Of a DNA stretch of 10,611 bases, positions 1 to 5,626 are shown in pieces (position 1 is the stretch's first letter; the number at the start of each line of letters is the position of its first letter). The DNA is from an uncultured Pseudomonadota bacterium (GTDB lineage: Bacteria; Pseudomonadota; Alphaproteobacteria; RF32; CAG-239), in the NCBI GenBank assembly GCA_902796625.1, contig CADBPX010000101.1:1-10611 (forward strand). The letters run 5' to 3'. A program made the translations under genes and the position numbers. The notes beneath the pieces are model-generated. The model searched no databases and was not told the DNA's origin. It worked only from the letters and a program-made list of their open reading frames with translations.

Positions 1-1
1 A

Positions 2-148
2 ATATCAAAGTATAACCGAGCGCAGGAACGAGCGGCAGAAACTATTGAAAAAGTTAGAACGGTGGTTCGAACTGTCAAAAGTGATTGCGATTGCTATAAT
101 ACTGTTATCCCTGATGATGTGCGGCGGCTGTTCGTCAACGGCAAGTAG
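2..148 (+). CDS. Inner-membrane spanin (Rz)-like phage lysis protein, C-terminal part, 5' end outside window
   Basis: An open frame enters from the left edge and ends at TAG 146-148, giving the last 48 residues of a protein whose start is not in the window. The visible part is a charged helical stretch (RAQERAAETIEKVR) followed by a C-terminal SDCDCYNTVIPDDVRRLF. A coiled-coil region followed by Cys and then a 'xPDDVxxLF'-type end is the usual finish of phage inner-membrane spanins (Rz/LysB type), which connect the inner membrane to an outer-membrane lipoprotein and help break the outer membrane at the end of lysis. The main support is the architecture: a second, lipoprotein-like frame overlaps it in +1, exactly as in Rz/Rz1 pairs. 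The N-terminal membrane anchor expected for this family would lie outside the window, so the assignment is inference from pattern and context. Confidence 0.55.
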   Translation: MSKYNRAQERAAETIEKVRTVVRTVKSDCDCYNTVIPDDVRRLFVNGK

Positions 149-239
149 CGAGCGGATAAAAGAACCGTGCATTAATTCGGTGGTAACCTATGGCGAGGCA
201 ATCGAATGCATGATTAAACTTAATGAGGTTAATAAATAA
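45..239 (+). CDS. Outer-membrane spanin (Rz1)-like small lipoprotein, overlapping the i-spanin gene
   Basis: This 64-residue frame (TTG start at 45, TAA 237-239) overlaps the preceding gene in the +1 frame. Residues 1-12 are charged, 13-26 are a hydrophobic signal core (VIAIAIILLSLMM), and CGGCSS follows, a plausible lipobox with the lipid-bearing Cys in GGC. The mature part is short, carries two more Cys (EPCINS, IECM) and ends IKLNEVNK, similar to the '..ECN.DK' tails of phage o-spanins. Such lipoproteins sit in the outer membrane and bind the inner-membrane spanin. The start is uncertain: the frame stays open to the left window edge, there is no clear ribosome binding site before TTG 45, and a GTG at 81 would also leave a complete signal peptide. 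The mature part lacks the proline richness of classical Rz1. Function rests on size, lipobox and overlap. Confidence 0.55.
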   Translation: MKKLERWFELSKVIAIAIILLSLMMCGGCSSTASSERIKEPCINSVVTYGEAIECMIKLNEVNK

Positions 240-281
240 AGATCATTTTATATTTTATCTTAAATCAGTAAAATTACAAAC

Positions 282-313
282 AAAAACCTCGGCTTTTTAT
301 AAGCCGAGGTTTA
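282..313 (-). terminator. Intrinsic terminator of the tRNA-Met gene
   Basis: Arms 284-295 and 301-312 form a perfect 12-bp stem around a 5-base loop (296-300). Read on the minus strand, the stem (GC-rich core AGCCGAGG) runs directly into TTTTTG and further T-rich sequence, starting only 3 bases after the tRNA CCA end. On the plus strand the sequence after the stem is not a strong T run, so it mainly serves the tRNA, though it may also stop transcripts arriving from the spanin genes. Confidence 0.85.
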
Positions 314-315
314 AC

Positions 316-392
316 TGGTAGCGAGGGTCGGATTCGAACCAACGACACGCGGATTATGATTCCGCTGCTCTAACCAACTGAGCTACCCCGCC
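316..392 (-). tRNA. tRNA-Met (CAT anticodon), probably elongator
   Basis: The reverse complement folds as a complete 77-base tRNA. The acceptor arm GGCGGGG pairs with CCTCGCT (G1-U72 and one internal G-U wobble). The D arm is GCTC/GAGC, the anticodon stem GCGGA/TCCGC encloses loop ATCATAA with anticodon CAT, the variable loop is GTGTC, and the T arm GTTGG/CCGAC encloses TTCGAAT. The discriminator is A and CCA is encoded. CAT could mean elongator Met, initiator Met or lysidine-modified Ile2. The wobble-paired position 1-72 and the D-loop AGTTGGTTA resemble alphaproteobacterial elongator tRNA-Met. The three consecutive G-C pairs at the base of the anticodon stem that mark initiator tRNA are absent. 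Its own promoter and terminator flank it. Its 3' end faces the phage lysis genes. Confidence 0.93.
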
Positions 393-404
393 AAAACAGA
401 ATGA

Positions 405-433
405 TTATTACAATGAGACGAAACAAATGTCAA
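405..433 (-). promoter_or_regulatory. Sigma70-type promoter of the tRNA-Met gene
   Basis: On the minus strand a perfect -35 TTGACA (428-433) is followed by exactly 17 bases and a -10 TAATAA (405-410). The expected start of transcription lies a few bases before the mature tRNA 5' end at 392. The -35 box begins only 4 bases after the stop codon of the upstream membrane-protein gene (437-439), so the tRNA has its own initiation and need not depend on read-through. Confidence 0.75.
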
Positions 434-436
434 CAA

Positions 437-1399
437 TTATTTTGTGCGTTTGCGAATATTTTTTCGTCCGGCTATTTTGAATTCATACATCAGCAACACT
501 ATTCCTGAGATAATTAGTGGCAACAGGTAATAAATAATGCGGTATAAAATCAAAATAGCAAATAAAACTGCTTGGTTTTGATCTTCCGGTAAAAGGTTAG
601 TAAAGACCAATTCAAAAACGCCCAATCCTCCCGGTACCTGACTGTATACTCCTAATACTTGGGCAATAATGAAGGCGCCGATAAAAGTGAAGAACGGGAT
701 GTCGACATAACTTTCCATCAGAAAATATAGCACCAGCGAGGCCATTAAAATATCAATACTGCCGATAATTGTCTGCGCTATCGCTAACTTGAGTGATGGA
801 GGATAAAATTCGATTTCCTTAATGATAATCGGTTTCTTATAGTAAATGCATCCCCAAAAATAAAAGGCCAATCCTGCAACTGATAAATTAACAACAGTCC
901 AATTAACGTAAGGAGATGATACCGAACTCAGTAGATGATCCGGAGAACACAAATATCCGATAATAATTAGGAAAAAACAAGCAATAAGATAGGTAAAGCC
1001 GGAAAATGTCACCATTTTTACGATATTGCTGGCCGGAATACGCCAACGAGTATAAAGTCTGTATCTGATCGCTCCGCCAGAAACGATTGCATGACCGGCA
1101 TTATTGCTGACGGCAAAGCCGATAAATCCGGCAAAAATCCATTTCCACGCTGCAAGTTTATGCTTTATATATTTTAAGGCCAAATAATCATATGACGATA
1201 AAGCCATGTATCCGATAAAAGAAGCGATGCACGCCAATATAATGTTTTTATTGGGAGTTTCGATAATTGCATCTTTGATTTCTTCCATAGTATATTTTGA
1301 CAGTTGCCGATAAATCATAAACGCGGCAACACCGAAAAAGAACAAACCGGCCCATGAAATTATTTTCTTAAAGATTCGTTTTTTATTTCTGATACTCAT
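437..1399 (-). CDS. YbhN/UPF0104-type integral membrane protein (MprF N-terminal flippase-like domain)
   Basis: A 320-residue polytopic inner-membrane protein with about eight hydrophobic segments (first at 14-30, last at about 276-305) and a basic C-terminal tail. Two motifs typify the lysylphosphatidylglycerol synthetase TM-region/UPF0104 family: SGGAIRYRLYTRW (107-119) and QVPGGLGVFE (254-263). In MprF proteins this module moves aminoacylated phosphatidylglycerol across the membrane. Stand-alone members are common and their substrates are mostly unknown. The soluble C-terminal aminoacyl transferase domain of full MprF is absent and no frame for it follows, so lipid lysinylation cannot be claimed. 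The ATG at 1397-1399 is preceded by AGAGGGA (1402-1408), which overlaps the stop codon of the Sel1 gene, so the two genes are very likely one operon with coupled translation. Confidence 0.82.
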   Translation of the reverse strand: MSIRNKKRIFKKIISWAGLFFFGVAAFMIYRQLSKYTMEEIKDAIIETPNKNIILACIASFIGYMALSSYDYLALKYIKHKLAAWKWIFAGFIGFAVSNNAGHAIVSGGAIRYRLYTRWRIPASNIVKMVTFSGFTYLIACFFLIIIGYLCSPDHLLSSVSSPYVNWTVVNLSVAGLAFYFWGCIYYKKPIIIKEIEFYPPSLKLAIAQTIIGSIDILMASLVLYFLMESYVDIPFFTFIGAFIIAQVLGVYSQVPGGLGVFELVFTNLLPEDQNQAVLFAILILYRIIYYLLPLIISGIVLLMYEFKIAGRKNIRKRTK

Positions 1400-1401
1400 T
1401 T

Positions 1402-1408
1402 TCCCTCT
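1402..1408 (-). promoter_or_regulatory. Ribosome binding site of the YbhN-like gene overlapping the upstream stop codon
   Basis: Minus-strand AGAGGGA lies 2 bases before the ATG region of the membrane-protein gene and shares bases with the TAG (1407-1409) that ends the Sel1 gene. The layout fixes the ATG at 1397-1399 and suggests that ribosomes ending the Sel1 frame re-initiate on the next gene. Confidence 0.6.
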
Positions 1409-2609
1409 ATTTTACAATGTTTTTTGTGAAATATATGTTATTATTTATGTAATCACGAATATTATTTCCATAGGTTTGACGAATATAATTTGTCAGCTCA
1501 GATGGCTCCGCTTTGAAGTTTTGTGCTTCATTTTGAGCTTCGGTAAGCTCTTCCATTTTTAATTGTTTGCCGATTTTATCGCGCTTTTCAGCGGCATTGG
1601 CAATATTATTAGCTGCGGCAATATTGTATAAAGCGTGAGCTCTTACCAAATTAGCATTATCAATTTTACCTTCATGATAAATTTTAGCTAATGCCATATA
1701 GGCATCTTGATTACCCTGTCCCACGGCATAGCGAAGATATTGAATGGCTTTTTGATAGTTTTGAACCGTTCCGTATCCGTTAATGTACATTTCTCCCATA
1801 ACGTATTGGGCTTCATCAATAAGAGAATCATCGGAGGCCGCAATTTGAATCAGTTTAAAAGCTTTGTCATAATTTTGCGGTACGACAAAACCGGTATAAT
1901 AGGCGTAACCCAACATAAATTTGGCAATTTTATTACCGGAATCTGCGGCTTTTTGAAAAAGGGCAACGGCTTTACGATTACGAAGCTCATTTTTGGTGCC
2001 GCCGGTTAGATAGATAAAGGCTAAATTTACGGCCGCATATTCATTACCTAGTTCTGCTGATTTATTAAATAATGACAGAGCTTTTTTCGGATCGGCAGTG
2101 GTGCCGATACCATTAAAATAAAGACTGCCTAAGTTGTTCAGGGCGTTAGGATCATTTTGTTCGGCGGCCATTGTATAATATTCCAATGCTTTGGCAAAAT
2201 CTTGTTCAACACCATTGGTGCCGTACAAATACATATAGCCTAAATTCATCTGATCTTCAATACTACCTTCATTTGCCTGACGTATACTTCTATCTAAAAA
2301 TGTTTCTTTTGTTCCGTCATCACTTTTTACTTCATCATCGGCAGAATAAAACAGATCAAGCGGTTTTTTGATAAAACTTAAAATTTTATGACCGATTCCA
2401 TTTTTTTCACCGTTTTCAGAGCTGTCTACCTTCATTTGTTCTTTTGTGTTTTCCTTTGCTGTTTCTTTATTATCGTTTTTTTCTTCTTGAACTACCGATG
2501 AAGAAACCGCATTTCCCAGCAGTAAATCTTCTGATATTATGTCGTTTTGTGCGTTTGCATAAGGTTGATAAAAACAATAAACGGCAAAACAAAGTACAAT
2601 TTTTTTCAT
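1407..2609 (-). CDS. Secreted Sel1-like repeat (tetratricopeptide-type) protein
   Basis: The 400-residue product starts with a cleavable signal peptide (KKIVLCFAVYCFYQPYANA, likely cut after A20). A low-complexity, charged linker follows (about 40-110). About six Sel1-like repeats run from 118 to 337, recognisable by LGYMYLYG, AKALEYYTMAAEQ, LGSLYFNGIGT, KALSLFNKSAELGN, LGYAYYTG, MGEMYINGYGT and KAIQYLRYAVGQGN. A Gln/Glu-rich helical tail ends the protein. Sel1 repeats form alpha-solenoids that act as protein-protein scaffolds, in bacteria often in the periplasm or at the envelope. No enzymatic motif is present. GAAGG lies 7 bases before ATG 2607-2609. It is the first gene of a probable two-gene operon with the YbhN-like membrane protein, so a role in the envelope is likely, but the partner and process cannot be named. 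Confidence 0.85.
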   Translation of the reverse strand: MKKIVLCFAVYCFYQPYANAQNDIISEDLLLGNAVSSSVVQEEKNDNKETAKENTKEQMKVDSSENGEKNGIGHKILSFIKKPLDLFYSADDEVKSDDGTKETFLDRSIRQANEGSIEDQMNLGYMYLYGTNGVEQDFAKALEYYTMAAEQNDPNALNNLGSLYFNGIGTTADPKKALSLFNKSAELGNEYAAVNLAFIYLTGGTKNELRNRKAVALFQKAADSGNKIAKFMLGYAYYTGFVVPQNYDKAFKLIQIAASDDSLIDEAQYVMGEMYINGYGTVQNYQKAIQYLRYAVGQGNQDAYMALAKIYHEGKIDNANLVRAHALYNIAAANNIANAAEKRDKIGKQLKMEELTEAQNEAQNFKAEPSELTNYIRQTYGNNIRDYINNNIYFTKNIVK

Positions 2610-2638
2610 AATTCACCTTCTTAAAAATGATTCGTCAT

Positions 2639-2667
2639 ATACTAATACGAAAAAATATTCCTTTCAA
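2639..2667 (-). promoter_or_regulatory. Candidate promoter of the Sel1-ybhN operon
   Basis: Minus-strand TTGAAA (2662-2667), a 17-base spacer and TAGTAT (2639-2644), about 30 bases before the Sel1 start codon. The -35 matches the sigma70 consensus in 5 of 6 positions, the -10 in 4 of 6. It lies in the 119-base divergent region shared with the ABC-F gene. Confidence 0.45.
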
Positions 2668-2694
2668 GGTAAAAATAAATGTCTTGTAATATTT

Positions 2695-2700
2695 TATAAT
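2695..2700 (+). promoter_or_regulatory. Candidate -10 element for the ABC-F gene
   Basis: A perfect TATAAT lies 28 bases before the ABC-F start codon in the divergent intergenic region. No convincing -35 box stands 16-18 bases upstream, and the region is AT-rich, so a chance match is possible. The gene's ribosome binding site is AGAAAGG shortly before ATG 2729. Confidence 0.3.
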
Positions 2701-2728
2701 TTGTTTTAGATATAGGCAGAAAGGTTTT

Positions 2729-4531
2729 ATGATGGTTGTTGAAGCTCCGATATATACGATAAAAAACGCCCATTTAAGTTTTGGTCTGAACCCAGTATTT
2801 AGCGGTGTCGATTTATACATAAATCGTGGAGATAAGATTTGTTTAATCGGCCGCAACGGAAGCGGTAAGTCCACGCTCTTAAAAGTTATAGCTCAAGAAA
2901 TAGAGCCGGATGGCGCCGAATTTTTTATTCAGCCCGGAGTTCGGGTGGGATATATGCCGCAAGAGCCGATTTTTGACGGCTTTCAAACCTTACGGCAAGT
3001 TGTCGAAGCAGGTCTGCCGGCAACGGAAAAAGATCAGACTTATCGCGCCGATCAATTAATTGAATATCTTTCCATTGCCGAAAATCAGTCGCCGGAAACA
3101 GCATCGGGAGGAGAACGGCGGAAGGCTGCATTGGCTCGAGCGTTAATTGCCGAGCCGGATATACTGTTGCTTGATGAACCGACCAATCACTTAGATATTG
3201 AAACAATTGAAAAATTAGAAGATATATTGATAAAATTTAAGGGCGCGCTGATTGTTATAAGTCACGATCGTTCATTTTTAGAACATATATCTCAGACAAC
3301 TTTTTGGCTTGATCGCGGCATATTGCGCCGCAACAATAAAGGATTTAAGTATTTCGAAGATTGGCAGGATCAGGTTATCGAACAGGAAATTATCGAACAA
3401 AAGGCCTTAAATAAGAAAATTGCCGAGGAAACCGAATGGCTTCATAAAGGAGTAACCGCCCGCCGTAAGCGTAATATGGGTAGACTACGCCGTTTGCAGC
3501 AATTGCGACAGGAACGGCGAGAACAGATTAAAGCTATGGGTTCGGTAAATATGGAGATTGAAACGCCGGATTTGCGTTCCAAAATGGTTATCGAAGCTAA
3601 ACATATATATAAAAAATTCGCCGCAAGGGAAATCGTTAAAGACTTTTCGATTCGGGTTATACGCGGACATAAGTTGGGAATTGTCGGTCCGAACGGTTCG
3701 GGTAAAACAACTTTGATTAAACTGTTGACTAAACGTTTGGAACCGGATTCCGGATTTGTTCGCATCGGAAAGAATTTGCAAGAGGCCTACTTCGATCAAA
3801 ATCGCATAACTTTAGATCCGAAAAAAACTTTATGGAAAACGTTATGCAACGAAGGCGATCATATCTGGGTACGCGGCCATTTCCGGCACGTTGTGGCCTA
3901 TCTGAAAGATTTTCTGTTTAAGCCGGATCAGGCTCAATGTCCGGTTTCTGCGCTTTCCGGCGGTGAAAAAAATCGTTTAATGCTGGCGGTGGCTTTGGCC
4001 AAACCATCTAATTTTTTGGTTTTAGATGAGCCGACTAATGATTTGGATATGGATACTCTTGATTTGTTGCAGGAAGTTTTGGCCGAATATGAGGGGACGG
4101 TTCTGATTGTCAGCCACGATCGTGATTTTATGGATAAAGTTGCCACATCGTTGCTATACATGAAGGGTGACGGCAGTGTTTATGAACACGTCGGAACCTA
4201 TACGGAACTTTTGCAAAAACTTAAAAATACGCCGATAAAGGCAGAGAAAAAAGTTGTCGCTAAAACCGAAGCTAAAGTAAAAGAAAAAAATAAAACCTTA
4301 AAATTGAGTTATAAAGAAAAATATCTGCTGGAAACAATACCGGCAGAATTAGAAAAGCTTGAGCAAGAAAATAAAGCAATAGAAATCTCCTTAAGCAATC
4401 CAAATTTATATACGGATGATCCGCTGAAATTTGATGAGCTGAGCAGTAAGTTGGCCGAAAATAAAGCCAAAATAGATGAATTAGAGAATCAGTGGCTGGA
4501 AATTCAAACCAAAGCTGATGAGATTGCATAA
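2729..4531 (+). CDS. uup: ABC-F family ATPase, Uup-like
   Basis: A 600-residue soluble protein with two ABC nucleotide-binding domains and no membrane segment, the ABC-F arrangement. NBD1 has Walker A GRNGSGKS (41-48), signature SGGER (126-130), Walker B with LLLDEP and E150, and the switch His179. NBD2 has GPNGSGKT (320-327), signature LSGGEK (409-414), Walker B LVLDEP with E434, and His463. The linker contains EWLHKGVTARRKRNMGR (236-252), close to the EW(I/L)xxGxxARRxRNxGR typical of Uup. A Lys/Glu-rich coiled coil (about 505-600) matches the Uup C-terminal DNA-binding domain. Family members act on ribosomes, and Uup also affects transposon excision and replication-linked recombination. All catalytic residues are intact. 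ATG 2729 is followed directly by a second ATG at 2732, either could initiate. It is transcribed alone and ends at a hairpin. Confidence 0.92.
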   Translation: MMVVEAPIYTIKNAHLSFGLNPVFSGVDLYINRGDKICLIGRNGSGKSTLLKVIAQEIEPDGAEFFIQPGVRVGYMPQEPIFDGFQTLRQVVEAGLPATEKDQTYRADQLIEYLSIAENQSPETASGGERRKAALARALIAEPDILLLDEPTNHLDIETIEKLEDILIKFKGALIVISHDRSFLEHISQTTFWLDRGILRRNNKGFKYFEDWQDQVIEQEIIEQKALNKKIAEETEWLHKGVTARRKRNMGRLRRLQQLRQERREQIKAMGSVNMEIETPDLRSKMVIEAKHIYKKFAAREIVKDFSIRVIRGHKLGIVGPNGSGKTTLIKLLTKRLEPDSGFVRIGKNLQEAYFDQNRITLDPKKTLWKTLCNEGDHIWVRGHFRHVVAYLKDFLFKPDQAQCPVSALSGGEKNRLMLAVALAKPSNFLVLDEPTNDLDMDTLDLLQEVLAEYEGTVLIVSHDRDFMDKVATSLLYMKGDGSVYEHVGTYTELLQKLKNTPIKAEKKVVAKTEAKVKEKNKTLKLSYKEKYLLETIPAELEKLEQENKAIEISLSNPNLYTDDPLKFDELSSKLAENKAKIDELENQWLEIQTKADEIA

Positions 4532-4534
4532 ACA

Positions 4535-4555
4535 AAGGAGGCATTGCGCCTCCTT
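4535..4555 (-). terminator. Hairpin between the ABC-F and OmpH-like genes, terminator of the minus-strand gene
   Basis: Arms AAGGAGGC (4535-4542) and GCCTCCTT (4548-4555) form a perfect 8-bp stem with loop ATTGC. On the minus strand the stem runs into TTTGTTT, as expected for an intrinsic terminator of the OmpH-like gene that ends at 4602. On the plus strand only AAATC follows, so for the ABC-F gene it would act at most as a weak stop or an mRNA-stabilising end. It starts 3 bases after the ABC-F stop codon. Confidence 0.65.
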
Positions 4556-4601
4556 AAATCTGCTATAAATTTCTTCTTTAATGAAACTGCATCGTCAGAA
4601 A

Positions 4602-5087
4602 TTATTTTACTAAATCTATAACCGATTCCGTAATATCTGTTCCGCCGTTGATTACAGCTTCTTTCTTAATAACTACAGCCAATCCTTCTTTTTTGGCAAC
4701 AGAAAGAATAAGCTCATTTAATTTTTGATCAGAGGCTTGAATGGCAGATGCATAAACTTTGTCATATCCATCTTTCTTTTCATTAATTTCAGCTAAATAT
4801 TTTTCAGACAATTTTTTTCTTGCTGCTTTATCTTTTTCAGCCTCAATTTTAACATTGGCATCTTTTGCCATTTTTTGCAATTCATTAATTTGCGCCTCTC
4901 TTTCGCTCTTAAGAGCGGCTACGTCTTTTGATGACATCAATACTCTCGGAATATCAATAATTGCAAACTTAGCACCGCTTCCGGCTGTTGCCTTATAAGT
5001 TACAACAGAACTGATAACGGCTGCTAAAACCGCTATTAATATTACTAATCCGTAGTTAACGCCTTTTTCACTATAAAATCCAGACAT
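4602..5087 (-). CDS. OmpH/Skp-like periplasmic protein with N-terminal membrane anchor
   Basis: The product of 161 residues has a hydrophobic segment at about 12-31 (YGLVILIAVLAAVISSVV), then FAIIDIPRVLMSS, a long charged coiled-coil stretch, and a C-terminal GLAVVIKKEAVINGGTDITESVIDL. The 'AiiDxxRvl', 'vViKkeavinGGtDiT..Vi' framework is that of OmpH/Skp, a trimeric periplasmic chaperone that holds unfolded outer-membrane proteins. The N-terminus has no clear cleavage site and looks like an uncleaved anchor, unlike secreted Skp. A TTG six bases upstream (5091-5093) also opens the frame, but AAGGAGA (5095-5101) stands 8 bases from ATG 5085-5087 and only 2 from the TTG, so the ATG is preferred. 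It is alone, not next to bamA or lpxD where skp usually sits, so a specialised role is possible. Confidence 0.8.
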   Translation of the reverse strand: MSGFYSEKGVNYGLVILIAVLAAVISSVVTYKATAGSGAKFAIIDIPRVLMSSKDVAALKSEREAQINELQKMAKDANVKIEAEKDKAARKKLSEKYLAEINEKKDGYDKVYASAIQASDQKLNELILSVAKKEGLAVVIKKEAVINGGTDITESVIDLVK

Positions 5088-5095
5088 AATCAATT

Positions 5096-5101
5096 CTCCT
5101 T
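5096..5101 (-). promoter_or_regulatory. Ribosome binding site that decides the OmpH-like start codon
   Basis: Minus-strand AAGGAG lies 8 bases before ATG 5085-5087 and only 2 bases before the in-frame TTG at 5091-5093. The spacing supports the ATG as the true start and shortens the longest open frame by two codons. Confidence 0.75.
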
Positions 5102-5115
5102 ATTAATTCATACAG

Positions 5116-5137
5116 GGCTATGTTAGCCATTTTTTTG
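5116..5137 (+). terminator. Small hairpin followed by seven T, possible plus-strand terminator
   Basis: GGCTA (5116-5120) and TAGCC (5124-5128) form a 5-bp stem with loop TGT, followed by ATTTTTTTG on the plus strand. This has the look of an intrinsic terminator, yet no plus-strand gene precedes it, only the antisense of the OmpH-like gene. The same bases overlap a candidate -10 (TAACAT, 5120-5125 minus strand) of that gene. It could limit antisense transcription or be a chance palindrome; the stem is short. Confidence 0.3.
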
Positions 5138-5147
5138 ATAAATTCAA
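5120..5147 (-). promoter_or_regulatory. Candidate promoter of the OmpH-like gene
   Basis: Minus-strand TTGAAT (5142-5147), 16-base spacer, TAACAT (5120-5125). Both boxes match the sigma70 consensus in 4 of 6 positions. It overlaps, on the opposite strand, the candidate dgkA promoter, so the two could compete for RNA polymerase. Confidence 0.3.
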
Positions 5148-5164
5148 GAGTTTTATTCTATAAA
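5135..5164 (+). promoter_or_regulatory. Candidate promoter of the dgkA-hemW operon
   Basis: TTGATA (5135-5140), 18-base spacer, TATAAA (5159-5164), both boxes 5 of 6 matches to the sigma70 consensus, about 63 bases before the dgkA start codon. The leader between them and GGGAGAG before ATG 5228 shows no clear structured element. Confidence 0.5.
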
Positions 5165-5227
5165 AGATAAAAAAAACTTTACAAATCGTCGCAAGCCGAT
5201 ATAAGAAAAGCAAGGGAGAGTAGAATA

Positions 5228-5626
5228 ATGAAATCACCATATACCGGTTTAAAAAGAATTTTAATGGCATTTAAATATTCATACGATGGCTTTGTTGCAG
5301 CATATAAAAGCGAAGAAGCATTTCGCCAAGATATATTGCTGTGTATCGTTTTAGCGATTACTGCGGCATTAATGCCGATTCCATTATGGCTTAAAGCAAT
5401 TTTGTGGAGCAGTTTGATACTGATTTTGCTTATGGAACTGGTTAATACGGCAATCGAAACGATTATAGATCGAATTTCTCCGCAATATCATGAGCTTTCC
5501 AAAAAAGCTAAAGACATAGGCAGCCTTTTGGTATTGATAGCATTTATAAATGCCGCCGTTGTATGGCTAGCCTCTCTTTATACATGGTGGCCGGTTATAT
5601 GGAATAAACTACTCGGGCTGTTTTAA
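5228..5626 (+). CDS. dgkA: Diacylglycerol kinase (DgkA, prokaryotic membrane type)
   Basis: A small, 132-residue integral membrane kinase with three hydrophobic helices (about 37-54, 56-76, 98-120), close to the usual length of about 120. The catalytic signature ELVNTAIETIIDRIS (70-84) and KKAKDIGS (92-99) are intact, as is SEEAFRQD (28-35), whose Glu with Glu77 matches the metal-binding pair of the E. coli enzyme. It phosphorylates diacylglycerol to phosphatidic acid with ATP, recycling the diacylglycerol released when phospholipid head groups are transferred to periplasmic glucans or lipid A. GGGAGAG precedes the ATG. Its TAA (5624-5626) shares one base with the hemW ATG (TAATG), so the genes are translationally coupled, although no metabolic link between the two is known to me. 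Confidence 0.93.
   Translation: MKSPYTGLKRILMAFKYSYDGFVAAYKSEEAFRQDILLCIVLAITAALMPIPLWLKAILWSSLILILLMELVNTAIETIIDRISPQYHELSKKAKDIGSLLVLIAFINAAVVWLASLYTWWPVIWNKLLGLF

Noticed and set aside
316..392. tRNA-Ile2 (CAT, lysidine) or initiator tRNA-Met instead of elongator Met
   Set aside because: The anticodon stem lacks the three G-C pairs of initiator tRNA, and the acceptor and D arm resemble elongator Met; Ile2 cannot be fully excluded from sequence alone.
1707..2009. Plus-strand open frame of 100 codons antisense to the Sel1 gene
   Set aside because: It lies fully inside the well-supported Sel1 repeat gene, has no ribosome binding site and no recognisable family pattern.
1407..2609. DNA-level tandem repeats in the Sel1 gene
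   Set aside because: The repeats are visible only in the protein; nucleotide copies have diverged and do not form a repeat array.
2635..2874. Minus-strand open frame of 79 codons across the divergent intergenic region
   Set aside because: It covers the promoter region and the start of the ABC-F gene on the other strand, without a ribosome binding site or a family-like sequence.
3442..3799. Two minus-strand open frames of about 105 codons within the ABC-F gene
   Set aside because: Both are antisense to conserved ABC-F linker and NBD2 sequence and overlap each other; they reflect codon bias of the real gene.
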